64,000 nucleotides of DNA, from the NCBI GenBank assembly GCA_002083365.1, contig LVWS01000016.1, forward strand, positions 35,169-99,168, given 5' to 3'. Both the position numbers and the translations under genes were made by a program. Below the pieces are notes generated by a model. The model worked only from the letters and a program-made list of their open reading frames with translations, did no database searches and had not been told where the DNA came from. This document shows positions 9,349 through 17,500 of the stretch, piece by piece; position 1 is the stretch's first letter, and every line of letters begins with the position of its first letter. This stretch comes from Nitrospira sp. SG-bin1. GTDB lineage: Bacteria > Nitrospirota > Nitrospiria > Nitrospirales > Nitrospiraceae.

Positions 9349-9425
9349 GGCGCCGCTCCTTCCCCGGCTCTTTTCTCCCAACGACCATTCGGAGAGAATT
9401 ACGGACTTTACCCCGGTCGAGCTTC

Positions 9426-9453
9426 TTATCGGTTGCTATCCAGTCAAACTTGA
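9426..9453 (-). promoter_or_regulatory. Sigma-28 (FliA) promoter for flgM-flgN-flgK-flgL
   Basis: Minus-strand -35 TCAAGTTT (9453-9446), 12-base spacer, -10 ACCGATAA (9433-9426). It matches the FliA consensus at 14 of 16 positions with the same 12-base spacer as the csrA promoter. It overlaps the last codons of flgJ. The predicted start near 9418 leaves about 70 bases of leader to the flgM ATG. Confidence 0.75.
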
Positions 9454-9825
9454 GCGTTCCTGAGGAAGTGATGAAAAACATCGTTGCGCATAATCCTGAA
9501 CCATCTTGGTAATGCCTATTCCCCCGGATTCCGCCGCTCGCTTCCCGATTTCCTCGTCATAAAACGAATAAAAATATGCCCCTTGTTTGTTGGCGAGGGT
9601 TCCCTCTGGAACCGTTTCTCTCATAACCTTGAGCAAATAGGAGATAAAATATGCCTCAAATTGCCGCCCGGCTTGGATCAGCTGTTGGTAAGCCTCGGTA
9701 GTACTTTGCGATTTTGACGGATTCATGTGTGGGTCCGGATAACTGGTGCGTAGAGCGAACGCCGGATTCATATCCAATGAGGCAGGCGGCATGGAACTGT
9801 TTCTATATCGTTCTATATTATTCAT
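9436..9825 (-). CDS. flgJ: Rod-binding protein FlgJ, single-domain form
   Basis: 129 residues matching only the N-terminal rod-cap half of enterobacterial FlgJ (QFEAYFISYLLKVMRETVP...YDEEIGKRAAESGGIGITKMVQDY). The peptidoglycan-hydrolysing glucosaminidase domain is absent, as in many bacteria where a separate enzyme opens the wall. It acts in the periplasm as a rod-assembly scaffold. The start at 9825 lacks a clear ribosome site, and internal ATGs at 9792, 9771 and 9726 are no better. It follows flgI by 16 bases in the flgF-G-A-H-I-J unit. Confidence 0.9.
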   Translation of the reverse strand: MNNIERYRNSSMPPASLDMNPAFALRTSYPDPHMNPSKSQSTTEAYQQLIQAGRQFEAYFISYLLKVMRETVPEGTLANKQGAYFYSFYDEEIGKRAAESGGIGITKMVQDYAQRCFSSLPQERSSLTG

Positions 9826-9841
9826 ATAGTCAATGCGATAG

Positions 9842-10981
9842 CTAAATTATTTCAAGGTTAGCCTGAAGAGCACCTGCCGACTTCAGAGCTGAAAGAATTG
9901 CGACCAGGTCCCGTGGTGTCACTCCCACGGCATTGAGAGCCCGCACGACTTCTCCCAATGTCACGGTTTCATCCACAACCAGGAGCCTCGATTCCTGTTC
10001 CTTTACCTCGGTCTGCACGTCCGGCGTGACGGTAGTCTGCCCCGCGGATGAGCCAATGATCGGCGCCGGAGGCTGCGACACGTTCAACGTGTTTTTCACC
10101 GAGATGGTGAGATTACCGTGAGAGATGGCGCACGTTGAAATCCGTACATGTTCGCCTAACACCACTGTCCCGGTCCGTTCATTGACGACGACTTTGGCTA
10201 CGGAATCGACGGTCACATCAAGCCCCTCGATCGACGCAATATACTCGACGACGCGGCCTTGAAACGTTTGCGGAATCGTCGCCTTGACGGACCCGGCGTT
10301 CACGGCCACGGCACTGCCCTTTCCAAAGGTACTCTCGATGGCTTCGGCGGTTCTGATGGCAGTCGTAAAGTCAGGTTGCCGCAGGAGTATCGAGACCGTT
10401 TCCCATGAGTCGATGTTGACGGGCAGTTCTTTCTCGATAATGGCGCCCCCGGGAACCACACCGGCCGCTTGGTGATTCTTCACCACCGTCGCCCCGCCGG
10501 CTCCGCCCGTCCCGCCAAGAAACCCTCCAATCGAGACCGGTCCCTGCGCGACAGCAAACACTTGCTGATTGGCGGCCTTCAACGGCGTGAGCAGGAGAGT
10601 TCCGCCTTGCAGACTCTTGGCATTCGCCATCGACGACACCACGGCATCCAGCGTCATCCCTGGTTTCGAGAAGGGAGGAAGCTTCGCCGTGACCATCACC
10701 GAGGCGATATTCCTGGTCAGTAACTGGATGGGATCGATCACTAGATTGACGCCCATCTTGTTCAACATGGACATCATGGCCTGAATCGTGAACTGTCCGC
10801 CGATTACTCTGTCGCCGGTACTATCCAGACCCACCACCAACCCGTAACCGATCAGTTGGTTTTCTCGCACCCCTTCGATCGCGCCGATATCCTTAATTCT
10901 CACCGCATCGGCGCTTGAGGGAGCCCCAAGACAACCGGTCACGATCAGCGCACTGAAAACCTTGGATACTCGTGTCAACAT
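9842..10981 (-). CDS. flgI: Flagellar P-ring protein FlgI
   Basis: 379 residues from the ATG at 10981, close to the usual FlgI length. A Sec signal peptide (MLTRVSKVFSALIVTGCLGAP then SSADA) precedes the mature start VRIKDIGAIEGVRENQLIGYG, the canonical FlgI opening. Family blocks include LVVGLDSTGD, LTRNIASVMVTAKLPPF and the C-terminal DLVAILSALKSAGALQA. FlgI polymerises in the peptidoglycan layer around the distal rod, with FlgA as chaperone. The frame stays open upstream to 11320, with a strong GAGGAGG site before an ATG at 11266; that start would bury the signal peptide about 95 residues inside, so 10981 is preferred. Confidence 0.92.
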   Translation of the reverse strand: MLTRVSKVFSALIVTGCLGAPSSADAVRIKDIGAIEGVRENQLIGYGLVVGLDSTGDRVIGGQFTIQAMMSMLNKMGVNLVIDPIQLLTRNIASVMVTAKLPPFSKPGMTLDAVVSSMANAKSLQGGTLLLTPLKAANQQVFAVAQGPVSIGGFLGGTGGAGGATVVKNHQAAGVVPGGAIIEKELPVNIDSWETVSILLRQPDFTTAIRTAEAIESTFGKGSAVAVNAGSVKATIPQTFQGRVVEYIASIEGLDVTVDSVAKVVVNERTGTVVLGEHVRISTCAISHGNLTISVKNTLNVSQPPAPIIGSSAGQTTVTPDVQTEVKEQESRLLVVDETVTLGEVVRALNAVGVTPRDLVAILSALKSAGALQANLEII

Positions 10982-11280
10982 GTGTCGGTACGTATCCTCG
11001 CTAGGAACGTTTGAAAACGGACTATGGCGACCTACGGCCAAGATGAAGCGCGCCAGCCATCCTTGCTCCGAGGCTCTTTCTTTCACCGTGCCGGGATCGA
11101 TCTCCTCCTGTGAATGGAATCGCCTCCCGCCTCCAAAAGAGGGAGGATCGAAATCAGCCCGTCGTACGACTCCACTCCGCACCATCATCTGAAGCGTCAG
11201 GCGATTCATAGGTCGTCGCTTGGGAATGCCCCTCGTCCTCGTCTTGTGCCTCAGCGAAGCCTTCATTGAACCGTCCCTCC
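10982..11280 (-). other. Unassigned 299-base gap between flgH and flgI, open in the flgI frame
   Basis: In the minus direction this stretch has no stop in the flgI frame. An ATG at 11266 sits behind GAGGAGGG. The predicted 95-residue peptide is rich in Arg and Gly and resembles no known domain. It may be an untranslated leader, a short leader peptide or a true FlgI extension. No promoter motif of the sigma-54 or sigma-28 form seen elsewhere in the window was found in it. Confidence 0.4.
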
Positions 11281-12066
11281 TCAGAACGGATAGACCCAAT
11301 CGAGAATACGAATGAACCACCCGGGCCGTTGTACATCGTCCAAAACACCGAGACCTGAATATTCGATTCTGGCATCCGCGATAGCGGATGAGAGCACGGT
11401 ATTCTTCGTATCGACATCGACTCGACGCACGATGCCGCCGATGCTCATCAGCTGCTTTTCACTGTTCACCGACACTTCGCGACGGCCTTCGATACGAAGA
11501 TCGCCGTTAGGAAGCACTTCGGTCACGATCGCAGAAATGGTTCCGGTCAACGTCCCTTCTCGGCTCGTCGCGCCTTTTCCGCCGAATTTGCTGTTGGCGC
11601 TCGCGTCTATGCCCATGCCCCGTCTCGTTTCATCACTGAATCGTACTCCTGGTATTCCGATATACCCCATGGCGCTACCGACCAGGCTGTTTTTGATCGT
11701 CGACTCGCGTTGGGCCGCAGTATCCGCGGACTTCGACCCTTTGTGATTTTCGATGATCTTGACGGTGAGGATATCGCCGATGCGCATCGCGCGGAGGTCC
11801 TCATAGAGGTAGGCGCGACCGTTTTCTTCCTGCCACAGCGATCCGACGGTTTTTGGCGGAGGCAAGGGAGACACGACAACCTTGCTCGAGACATTCGGCG
11901 GGCTTGAACAGGCCTGAAGGAGCAGTATCGCGGCTGTAGAGTAACAACCGACCGCTGCTCGAATACGACTCCGACGCTCTATTTTCTTGCTGAATCGGAT
12001 TCGCGTACCGGCCGTTCCCCAGGCCAAGACATCGCGTCGTTTTAAATTGGTGCCGTCAAATGACAT
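11281..12066 (-). CDS. flgH: Flagellar L-ring lipoprotein FlgH
   Basis: FlgH forms the outer-membrane L-ring bushing. A lipobox LLLQAC is followed by SSPPN, then the family core GSLWQEENGRAYLYEDLRAMRIGDILTVKIIE and VNSEKQLMSIGGIVRRVDVD. The ATG at 12066 (MSFDGTNLKRRDVLAWG) has GGAG about 10 bases upstream and lies 5 bases from the flgA stop. With this start the mature Cys is preceded by an unusually long n-region of about 40 residues that includes KRRDVLAW, so a later non-ATG start is possible. The conserved body is intact. Confidence 0.92.
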   Translation of the reverse strand: MSFDGTNLKRRDVLAWGTAGTRIRFSKKIERRSRIRAAVGCYSTAAILLLQACSSPPNVSSKVVVSPLPPPKTVGSLWQEENGRAYLYEDLRAMRIGDILTVKIIENHKGSKSADTAAQRESTIKNSLVGSAMGYIGIPGVRFSDETRRGMGIDASANSKFGGKGATSREGTLTGTISAIVTEVLPNGDLRIEGRREVSVNSEKQLMSIGGIVRRVDVDTKNTVLSSAIADARIEYSGLGVLDDVQRPGWFIRILDWVYPF

Positions 12067-12070
12067 CGTG

Positions 12071-12871
12071 TTAAAACTCCACCTCCACGAGACTAGGGGC
12101 GACCACTTTGGCCCGGAGTTCCCTGCCGGAATCGAGATTGGCGACCATGACGGTCTGCCCAACCTGTCCGCTTGACTTCGTAATGCCGTACGTTCGGATC
12201 GACAGCCCCCCACGCCGCGCTTCAATAAGCACTCGATCTCCTTTTTTGACCACCGAGGGAAGCTTCACGAATGCGGGACGCAACGGAGTATCGGGGGGGA
12301 GCGGGCGAGCCGCGCTTTTCCCGGCGACTTCACCTGGGTCGATGACAAAAGGATGGTTGATCTGATGCACGCGCATTCCGACGGTCTTGAGATCGCCCAC
12401 ATCGATCACTTCGTCCGCCTTAAGGAAGCGGGTCACGACGACCGCCTCGATCATCGCGACAACATCCGCGACCACCTGGATGGTCTTCCGAGGTTTCCCA
12501 TTCACCATCGCTTCCACATGGAACGCACGCCTTCCTAGTCCTTCTTCAGCAGGATTGGCAAGAACCTGTAACTCCGCCGCTCCCCCGGGGATCATCACTG
12601 GGTCAGCGGGATCTATGACCGTCACATGCACCGTCTTGACCGTGCGTCCCCACTCGTGTTCCAGATATTTCTGAATGGCCTTCCGAATCGAATCCGGATG
12701 GACCTCGCTGACGGTCGCTCGGTCCGCCCCGGTGTCGGCTGTCTTTTGATTCGGACCTCGGGACACCGGCGAATTGGACCGCGGGTCACCGTTGGAGCCT
12801 GCGATGGCCACAGCCACATCGAAGTGTCCGGATGAAAGGATCAGGAGCAGGATCGGCAACAGACCGGGCAT
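12071..12871 (-). CDS. flgA: Flagellar P-ring assembly chaperone FlgA
   Basis: 266 residues from the ATG at 12871 (MPGLLPILLLILSSG), which has AAGGAG 6-7 bases upstream. An earlier in-frame start at 12904 lies inside flgG's territory. An N-terminal signal peptide is followed by a spacer and a C-terminal SAF-type domain (AVVVTRFLKADEVIDVGDL...KKGDRVLIEARRGGLSIRTYG...VMVANLDSGRELRAKVV). FlgA is the periplasmic chaperone for FlgI. Order flgF-flgG-flgA-flgH-flgI-flgJ is typical. Confidence 0.92.
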   Translation of the reverse strand: MPGLLPILLLILSSGHFDVAVAIAGSNGDPRSNSPVSRGPNQKTADTGADRATVSEVHPDSIRKAIQKYLEHEWGRTVKTVHVTVIDPADPVMIPGGAAELQVLANPAEEGLGRRAFHVEAMVNGKPRKTIQVVADVVAMIEAVVVTRFLKADEVIDVGDLKTVGMRVHQINHPFVIDPGEVAGKSAARPLPPDTPLRPAFVKLPSVVKKGDRVLIEARRGGLSIRTYGITKSSGQVGQTVMVANLDSGRELRAKVVAPSLVEVEF

Positions 12872-12881
12872 GAAGTGCTCC

Positions 12882-13673
12882 TTATCGTCTAAGATTGTTC
12901 GCAATGGCCATCATTTCGTCCGACGCCTGAATCGTCTTGGAGTTGATTTCATAACTTCGCTGAGCGATGATCATGTTGACCATTTCCTCGGCAAGATTGA
13001 CATTCGAGCTTTCCAAGAATCCCTGCTGGATCGTGCCAAATCCGGTGGTGAAACCTCCTGTCCCCTGCGTCGGGGGTCCTGAGGCGAAGCTGTCAATGAA
13101 GAGATTGTTCCCCATCGCAACCAAGCCGGAGGGATTGTCGAATCGTGTGAGCTGGATTTGCCCGACCTGCGAAGCCTGCGTAACACCGGGCAACAATACC
13201 GAAACAGTGCCGTCCTGACCGATATCCACCTTCAGTGCGCCGGACGGGATGGTAATCACGGGATTCAGCAGATCGCCGTCGCCCGTCACGAGGTTGCCCA
13301 CATTGTCCCGCTTAAACGACCCGTTTCTGGTATACATGATCGTCCCATCGGGCCTGGAGACCTGAAAAAACCCGGAACCGTCGATGGCTAGATCCAACTC
13401 ATTATTGGTTTGCCGCATGTTCCCCTGAAGCCATTCTTTCGCCACCGTCGTCGGCCGAACGCCCGCACCGACCTGAATACCGACCGGAAAGACCCCGACG
13501 TTGGATGCATTGGTGCCCGGAAGTCGTTGAATCTGATACAGCAGATCCGCAAATTCCGCACGACTGCGTTTAAAGGAGTTGGTGTTGACGTTGGCAAGGT
13601 TGTGGGCGACGGTGTCGACGTTGATTTGCTGCGCCGTCATTCCGGTCGCGGCGGTCCACATGGCTCTGATCAT
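12882..13673 (-). CDS. flgG: Distal rod protein FlgG
   Basis: 263 residues, standard FlgG length. The N-terminal rod motif (MIRAMWTAATGMTAQQINVDT then VAHNLANVNT), central NELDLAIDGSGFFQV and C-terminal SNVNLAEEMVNMIIAQRSYEINSKTIQASDEM are all present. FlgG builds the distal rod inside the P- and L-rings. It is 116 bases downstream of flgF and 10 bases upstream of flgA. CTCCTCCTC on the plus strand just before the start supplies a strong ribosome site. Confidence 0.96.
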   Translation of the reverse strand: MIRAMWTAATGMTAQQINVDTVAHNLANVNTNSFKRSRAEFADLLYQIQRLPGTNASNVGVFPVGIQVGAGVRPTTVAKEWLQGNMRQTNNELDLAIDGSGFFQVSRPDGTIMYTRNGSFKRDNVGNLVTGDGDLLNPVITIPSGALKVDIGQDGTVSVLLPGVTQASQVGQIQLTRFDNPSGLVAMGNNLFIDSFASGPPTQGTGGFTTGFGTIQQGFLESSNVNLAEEMVNMIIAQRSYEINSKTIQASDEMMAIANNLRR

Positions 13674-13789
13674 CTCACTCCTCCTCGCTCTCTGACGCCG
13701 TCACAGGGTTTCTGGTTTCAAGTGCAGAGTTCCACCTTTACGAGGATACGGCGCACATGAAACACGTCGCGTGCGACTCGAAACGGACG

Positions 13790-14560
13790 CTACAGAACCC
13801 GCCCGACGTCTTGAATTGCGATCTCCGCCATCCGATCGAGCGCCTGAATCAGCTTTTGTGTCGACTCATAGTTGCGCATCCCTTGAATCATCTTCACCAT
13901 CTCGCCGATGGAATTGACGTTGGACTCTTCGATGTGACCGACCTGAATCTGCGGATTCTTCGCCACTGTGCCTTTCTCCGAGTAGAACAGTCCTTCCGAC
14001 GACTTCTGCGGCATCTCATTATCCGGAAAGTCCATCACTTTGATCGTCGCCACAGGTTTATCGTCGACTTTGATCTCTCCCTGTGCCGTAATGTCCAACT
14101 TGCCGGGAGGAATCTTGATCTCTCCCTTCATCCCCATCACGGGATATCCCAGTCCATTCACCAACCGACGTTGGTTGTCGAGCGAGAGCATGCCGTTGCG
14201 GGTATACCGAAGCCCTTGCGGCGTCTGTACTTCAAAAAACCCTTTCCCTTGAATGGCGATGTCCAGCGGATTGCCGGTTAGTCGAATGCGACCCGGCTCA
14301 AATGTGGTCTTCACCTTATGCGGCGCGACAAAAGCTCGCTCAGTTGGTCCAAACGGTCTGGCCATGATCTGTTGGGCTAATCCCGCGGTTCGACTCACCG
14401 CCGGAATCACCGCCTGGTACCGTGGGAATATGGCTTTGAATGCCTGCTCATCCTGCTTGAACCCAGCGGTATTCACATTGGCCATGTTGTTCGCGAAGAC
14501 CTGCATCCGCCGCTCATGGGCCAGTGCGCCGGACAAGATGGGATAGATGCCACGATTCAT
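13790..14560 (-). CDS. flgF: Proximal rod protein FlgF
   Basis: 256 residues from the ATG at 14560 (MNRGIYPILSGALAHERRMQ), with AGGGAG 10 bases upstream. The upstream extension to 14650 has no family similarity and covers the sigma-54 promoter. Rod-family marks are FANNMANVNTAGFKQDEQ, NPLDIAIQGKGFFEVQTPQG and the C-terminal ESNVNSIGEMVKMIQGMRNYESTQKLIQALD. It is the first gene of the flgF-G-A-H-I-J unit. Confidence 0.92.
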   Translation of the reverse strand: MNRGIYPILSGALAHERRMQVFANNMANVNTAGFKQDEQAFKAIFPRYQAVIPAVSRTAGLAQQIMARPFGPTERAFVAPHKVKTTFEPGRIRLTGNPLDIAIQGKGFFEVQTPQGLRYTRNGMLSLDNQRRLVNGLGYPVMGMKGEIKIPPGKLDITAQGEIKVDDKPVATIKVMDFPDNEMPQKSSEGLFYSEKGTVAKNPQIQVGHIEESNVNSIGEMVKMIQGMRNYESTQKLIQALDRMAEIAIQDVGRVL

Positions 14561-14592
14561 ACCGCCGACTCCCTTCGTTTCGAAAGAGAGAC

Positions 14593-14608
14593 AGCAACCC
14601 TCATGCCA
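14593..14608 (-). promoter_or_regulatory. Sigma-54 promoter upstream of flgF
   Basis: Minus-strand TGGCATGAGGGTTGCT, matching the consensus TGGCAY-N5-TTGCW with exactly 10 bases between the -24 GG and -12 GC. The predicted start near 14582 is about 22 bases before the flgF ATG. Confidence 0.8.
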
Positions 14609-14758
14609 GAGGCCATGAGAACAGGATGACTTAGGATGGGATTCGAACACTGCTAAATAAGGCCTTGAACTGACATCCGCGGTGAAGCACCAGTCCGACG
14701 TTCGCTCGACCCGTCATGGCGAGGGGGTGAATTCTACCCAGCAAGGTGAAGATTATTC

Positions 14759-15607
14759 CTAGCGAGAGCTGTTGAGAGGAGCCTCGTGTCTGCCGGAAAC
14801 CGGCGACGGGAGGATATTGGCCTCATGGGGTGTCGCCCATGGCTGTGAAGCTTCCACGATCAACGTATGTTCCGCTCCGTTTGGTCGACCGCTCTTCAAA
14901 GCGTCCGCGGCCGCGTCGAGGAGCGTCTCTGCCTTCGTACCACGTTGCGGCCCGACGATTCCCCCAATCCTGCAGGACAGCAGCATTTCCTGGCCTTCGA
15001 TCAACAGGGGGAGCGCGATGGCTCCGTGGATTTTCTCCGCGATCCATCGAGCCTCGTCCGGTGATGCCACATTATCGACAATCACGGCAAAGGTATATTC
15101 GTCCAAGCGTGCCACCACATCATGAGGTCGCAGCGCGCTCTTGATGCGGGCAGCTTGAACTCGAACGACCAGCGTCATATTGGGTGCCGGAGAGGAGGCT
15201 GTCAGAGGGCGAAACTGTTCCAACACACACACCAACACCGCGACGTGCCGTGTAGCGGCCTCCGCTCGACTCAGTGCTTGCCCGAGCAAGACAAGATAGA
15301 GTCGCCTCGTAGGCAAGCCGGTCACGCTATCGTACGCCGAGATCGCACTCACCTGTCCGCGGCGCGCAGGGTCTCGACGATATGGCCAACACACAAATCC
15401 CGCGATGCAAAATCCCGCCGCGATGAACAGGCCCATCCATCCGATGACGAGCCTTGTGGAAAGCGCTTCGGCACCATTCGCCGAACCGACCGAGGTCGTC
15501 TCCACCCACGCCATGCTGGCACCGCACACGGTGGCTGAGGCACTCCACCATGCGATCGAGCGGTGGCGCGATGGCAGAAACCCATCTCGTGATGTCTTCA
15601 GATCCAT
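14759..15607 (-). CDS. Membrane protein with degenerate GGDEF domain
   Basis: About 282 residues from the ATG at 15607; a TTG at 15649 is an alternative, and neither has a clear ribosome site. Two hydrophobic segments (about residues 18-36 and 52-75) flank a short periplasmic loop. A GGDEF-like domain follows, starting YDSVTGLPTRRLY (about 92). The signature position reads RLDEYTF (167-173) where an active enzyme has R-x-GGDEF, so the catalytic Gly-Gly-Asp/Glu residues are lost. It probably does not make c-di-GMP and may instead sense or scaffold. It is last in the fliL...fliA series, 230 bases after fliA. Confidence 0.8.
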   Translation of the reverse strand: MDLKTSRDGFLPSRHRSIAWWSASATVCGASMAWVETTSVGSANGAEALSTRLVIGWMGLFIAAGFCIAGFVCWPYRRDPARRGQVSAISAYDSVTGLPTRRLYLVLLGQALSRAEAATRHVAVLVCVLEQFRPLTASSPAPNMTLVVRVQAARIKSALRPHDVVARLDEYTFAVIVDNVASPDEARWIAEKIHGAIALPLLIEGQEMLLSCRIGGIVGPQRGTKAETLLDAAADALKSGRPNGAEHTLIVEASQPWATPHEANILPSPVSGRHEAPLNSSR

Positions 15608-15837
15608 CGTCTTGACGGCTGATAGAGGGCCTGATGTGAATTCACTCAACCGGAGGCCCGATCGATTGTCTCAGCCTGATGCGAATTCCCATCCGCTGCA
15701 CCAGATACCGGTCGTGATCCGCCCCATAAAGGTATCGGTCTCTCACACGCAGAACTGAAGACGGCGATCGCAGGACATGACCGAGGGGACCACCACGAAT
15801 TCCCGCAATCAGCCGACCGGACCGGTTGACCGATTCG

Positions 15838-16587
15838 TCAATTCGGCATGTGCAAGTGTGCTTTGAGCCGGATGATGGCCTTGGTATGGATTTGACAGAC
15901 CCGTGACTCGGTGACTTTCAGGAGTTCGCCGATCTCCTTCATCGTGAGCTCCTCATAGTAATACAGCGTCAGGACGAGACGTTCTTTTTCCGGCAACAGT
16001 TGAATGGCCTCGGCGATCGATTCACGTTCGCGCTCGTTGACCAATGAAGAGAGCGGATCCAGCGTGTGCGTATCGGCCAACATCTTCACCACTTTGTGTC
16101 CGTCCGGTTCCTGAAGGCTTAAGTCGTCGACACTGATCATCACCGCGCCTCTGGCACGCGTAATGAAATCATCGAGCTCTTCCAGCGACATCTTCAGTTC
16201 TGCGGCCACTTCTTCATCATGTGGGGGTCGCCCCAATCGACTCATCAGTGCCGTGTGAGTTTTTTGAAGCAGGCCGATTCGTTCATGAACGGAGCGTGGA
16301 ACCCAATCCATGGAGCGGATCTCATCGAGCATGGCTCCGCGGATTCTGAACTCCGCATACGTCTTGAACTTCGCTTCGCGCGTGGGATCGTACTTGTCCA
16401 TGGCGTCCATGAGTCCGATCGTGCCGACCGAAATCAAATCTTCCGCGTCCAAGTACGCCGGGAGCCGGAAGGCCAATCGATGGGCCATCGCGCGAATGAC
16501 ATGGGCAAACTCCTTGATCAATTGTTCGCGTCTGGCGCCCTGAGCCGAAAACGATTTCCGTTCGGATGGTAAGGCTGTTTTGTTCAT
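15838..16587 (-). CDS. fliA: RNA polymerase sigma-28 factor FliA
   Basis: 249 residues, usual FliA length. Region 2 (DLISVGTIGLMDAMDKYDPTREAKF...YAEFRIRGAMLDEIRSMDWVPRS) contains the FliA-specific RSMDWVPRSV. Region 4 (LPEKERLVLTLYYYEELTMKEIGELLKVTESRVCQIHTKA) is intact. It directs late flagellar promoters; two candidate targets are in this window, before csrA and flgM. It is inhibited by FlgM. It lies 24 bases downstream of flhG. Confidence 0.96.
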   Translation of the reverse strand: MNKTALPSERKSFSAQGARREQLIKEFAHVIRAMAHRLAFRLPAYLDAEDLISVGTIGLMDAMDKYDPTREAKFKTYAEFRIRGAMLDEIRSMDWVPRSVHERIGLLQKTHTALMSRLGRPPHDEEVAAELKMSLEELDDFITRARGAVMISVDDLSLQEPDGHKVVKMLADTHTLDPLSSLVNERERESIAEAIQLLPEKERLVLTLYYYEELTMKEIGELLKVTESRVCQIHTKAIIRLKAHLHMPN

Positions 16588-16611
16588 GATCTTCTCATGT
16601 ACGGTCCTGTT

Positions 16612-17481
16612 TCAGTTGCCGGCCGGCGTCGCCGCCCGGTGCCAAACGAGCTGTACCGAACTCTTGAGAAGACGGGGCCTCGGCCACTGGACGATCTGTT
16701 GTGCGGCCCGCTTGAATGCTTGCGCGGATGGCGCATCCGGGAACAATTCCAAGAGGGCCTTCTGCTGCATGACGGCCAGATGCACGTAATCGTCATAGGG
16801 GATCGCCCCGACCAATTCCACCGCGACATGGAGAAAGTGATCGACGGCCACATCCAACTTACCGAAGACCTCGGCCGCTTCACGTGGGCTCTTGGCCTGG
16901 TTCACCAGCACTTTGAAACGACGCTCCCGATACTGACGAGCCAACACCTTGATCAGGGCATAGGCATCCGTGAGCGATGTCGGCTCCGGCGACACCACGA
17001 TCATCGTCTCATCCGCCGCGGAGGCGAAGAAGGTGACGTTCGGCGAGATGCCGGCGCCGGTATCGATCAAGAGGACGTCCATCTCCGAAGTAAGTTGAGC
17101 GAGCTGCTCCTGAATCATCAATTGCTGGGCCTCCGTGAGCGCCGTGAGACGGGGCACACCGGAACTGGCCGGAAGCACATGAATGCCCCCCGGCCCCTTG
17201 AGCACGATCTCGTCGAGCGTATGGGTGCCCAGCAAGACGTCTTCGATCGTATGTCGCGGGATCAGCCCGAGCAGGACATCGAGATTGCCCAAGCCCAGAT
17301 CCGCATCCAAAATCAGCACTCGTTTTCCCATTTTCGTGAGGGCAATGGCCAGATTCACGACCACATTGGTCTTCCCTACTCCCCCTTTACCGCTGGAAAC
17401 CGCGATGACCTGAGTCGATGGGCGACCTCCACGATTCAGATCCTCCGACATAAGGACGGATCTTCCCGTTCTGAACGGCAT
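16612..17481 (-). CDS. flhG: Flagellar number regulator FlhG (MinD-like ATPase)
   Basis: 289 residues from the ATG at 17481, chosen for its GGAGGT site 6 bases upstream. A start at 17508 would overlap flhF by 8 bases and has a weaker site. The deviant Walker A SGKGGVGKT (about 30-38), DADLGLGNLDVLLG and the switch DVLLIDTGAGISPNVTFF are typical MinD/FlhG motifs. FlhG works with FlhF and often FlrA-type regulators to limit flagellar number and place. A C-terminal helix with basic residues may be a membrane anchor. Confidence 0.93.
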   Translation of the reverse strand: MPFRTGRSVLMSEDLNRGGRPSTQVIAVSSGKGGVGKTNVVVNLAIALTKMGKRVLILDADLGLGNLDVLLGLIPRHTIEDVLLGTHTLDEIVLKGPGGIHVLPASSGVPRLTALTEAQQLMIQEQLAQLTSEMDVLLIDTGAGISPNVTFFASAADETMIVVSPEPTSLTDAYALIKVLARQYRERRFKVLVNQAKSPREAAEVFGKLDVAVDHFLHVAVELVGAIPYDDYVHLAVMQQKALLELFPDAPSAQAFKRAAQQIVQWPRPRLLKSSVQLVWHRAATPAGN

Positions 17482-17500
17482 ATCAGGACCTCCAGTCCGA

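Noticed and set aside
15642..15746. Small minus-strand frame between fliA and the GGDEF gene (GTG start, 34 codons, reads RDRYLYGADHDRYLVQRMG)
   Set aside because: The peptide looks protein-like, but there is no ribosome site, only a GTG start, and no known family. Not enough to call a gene.
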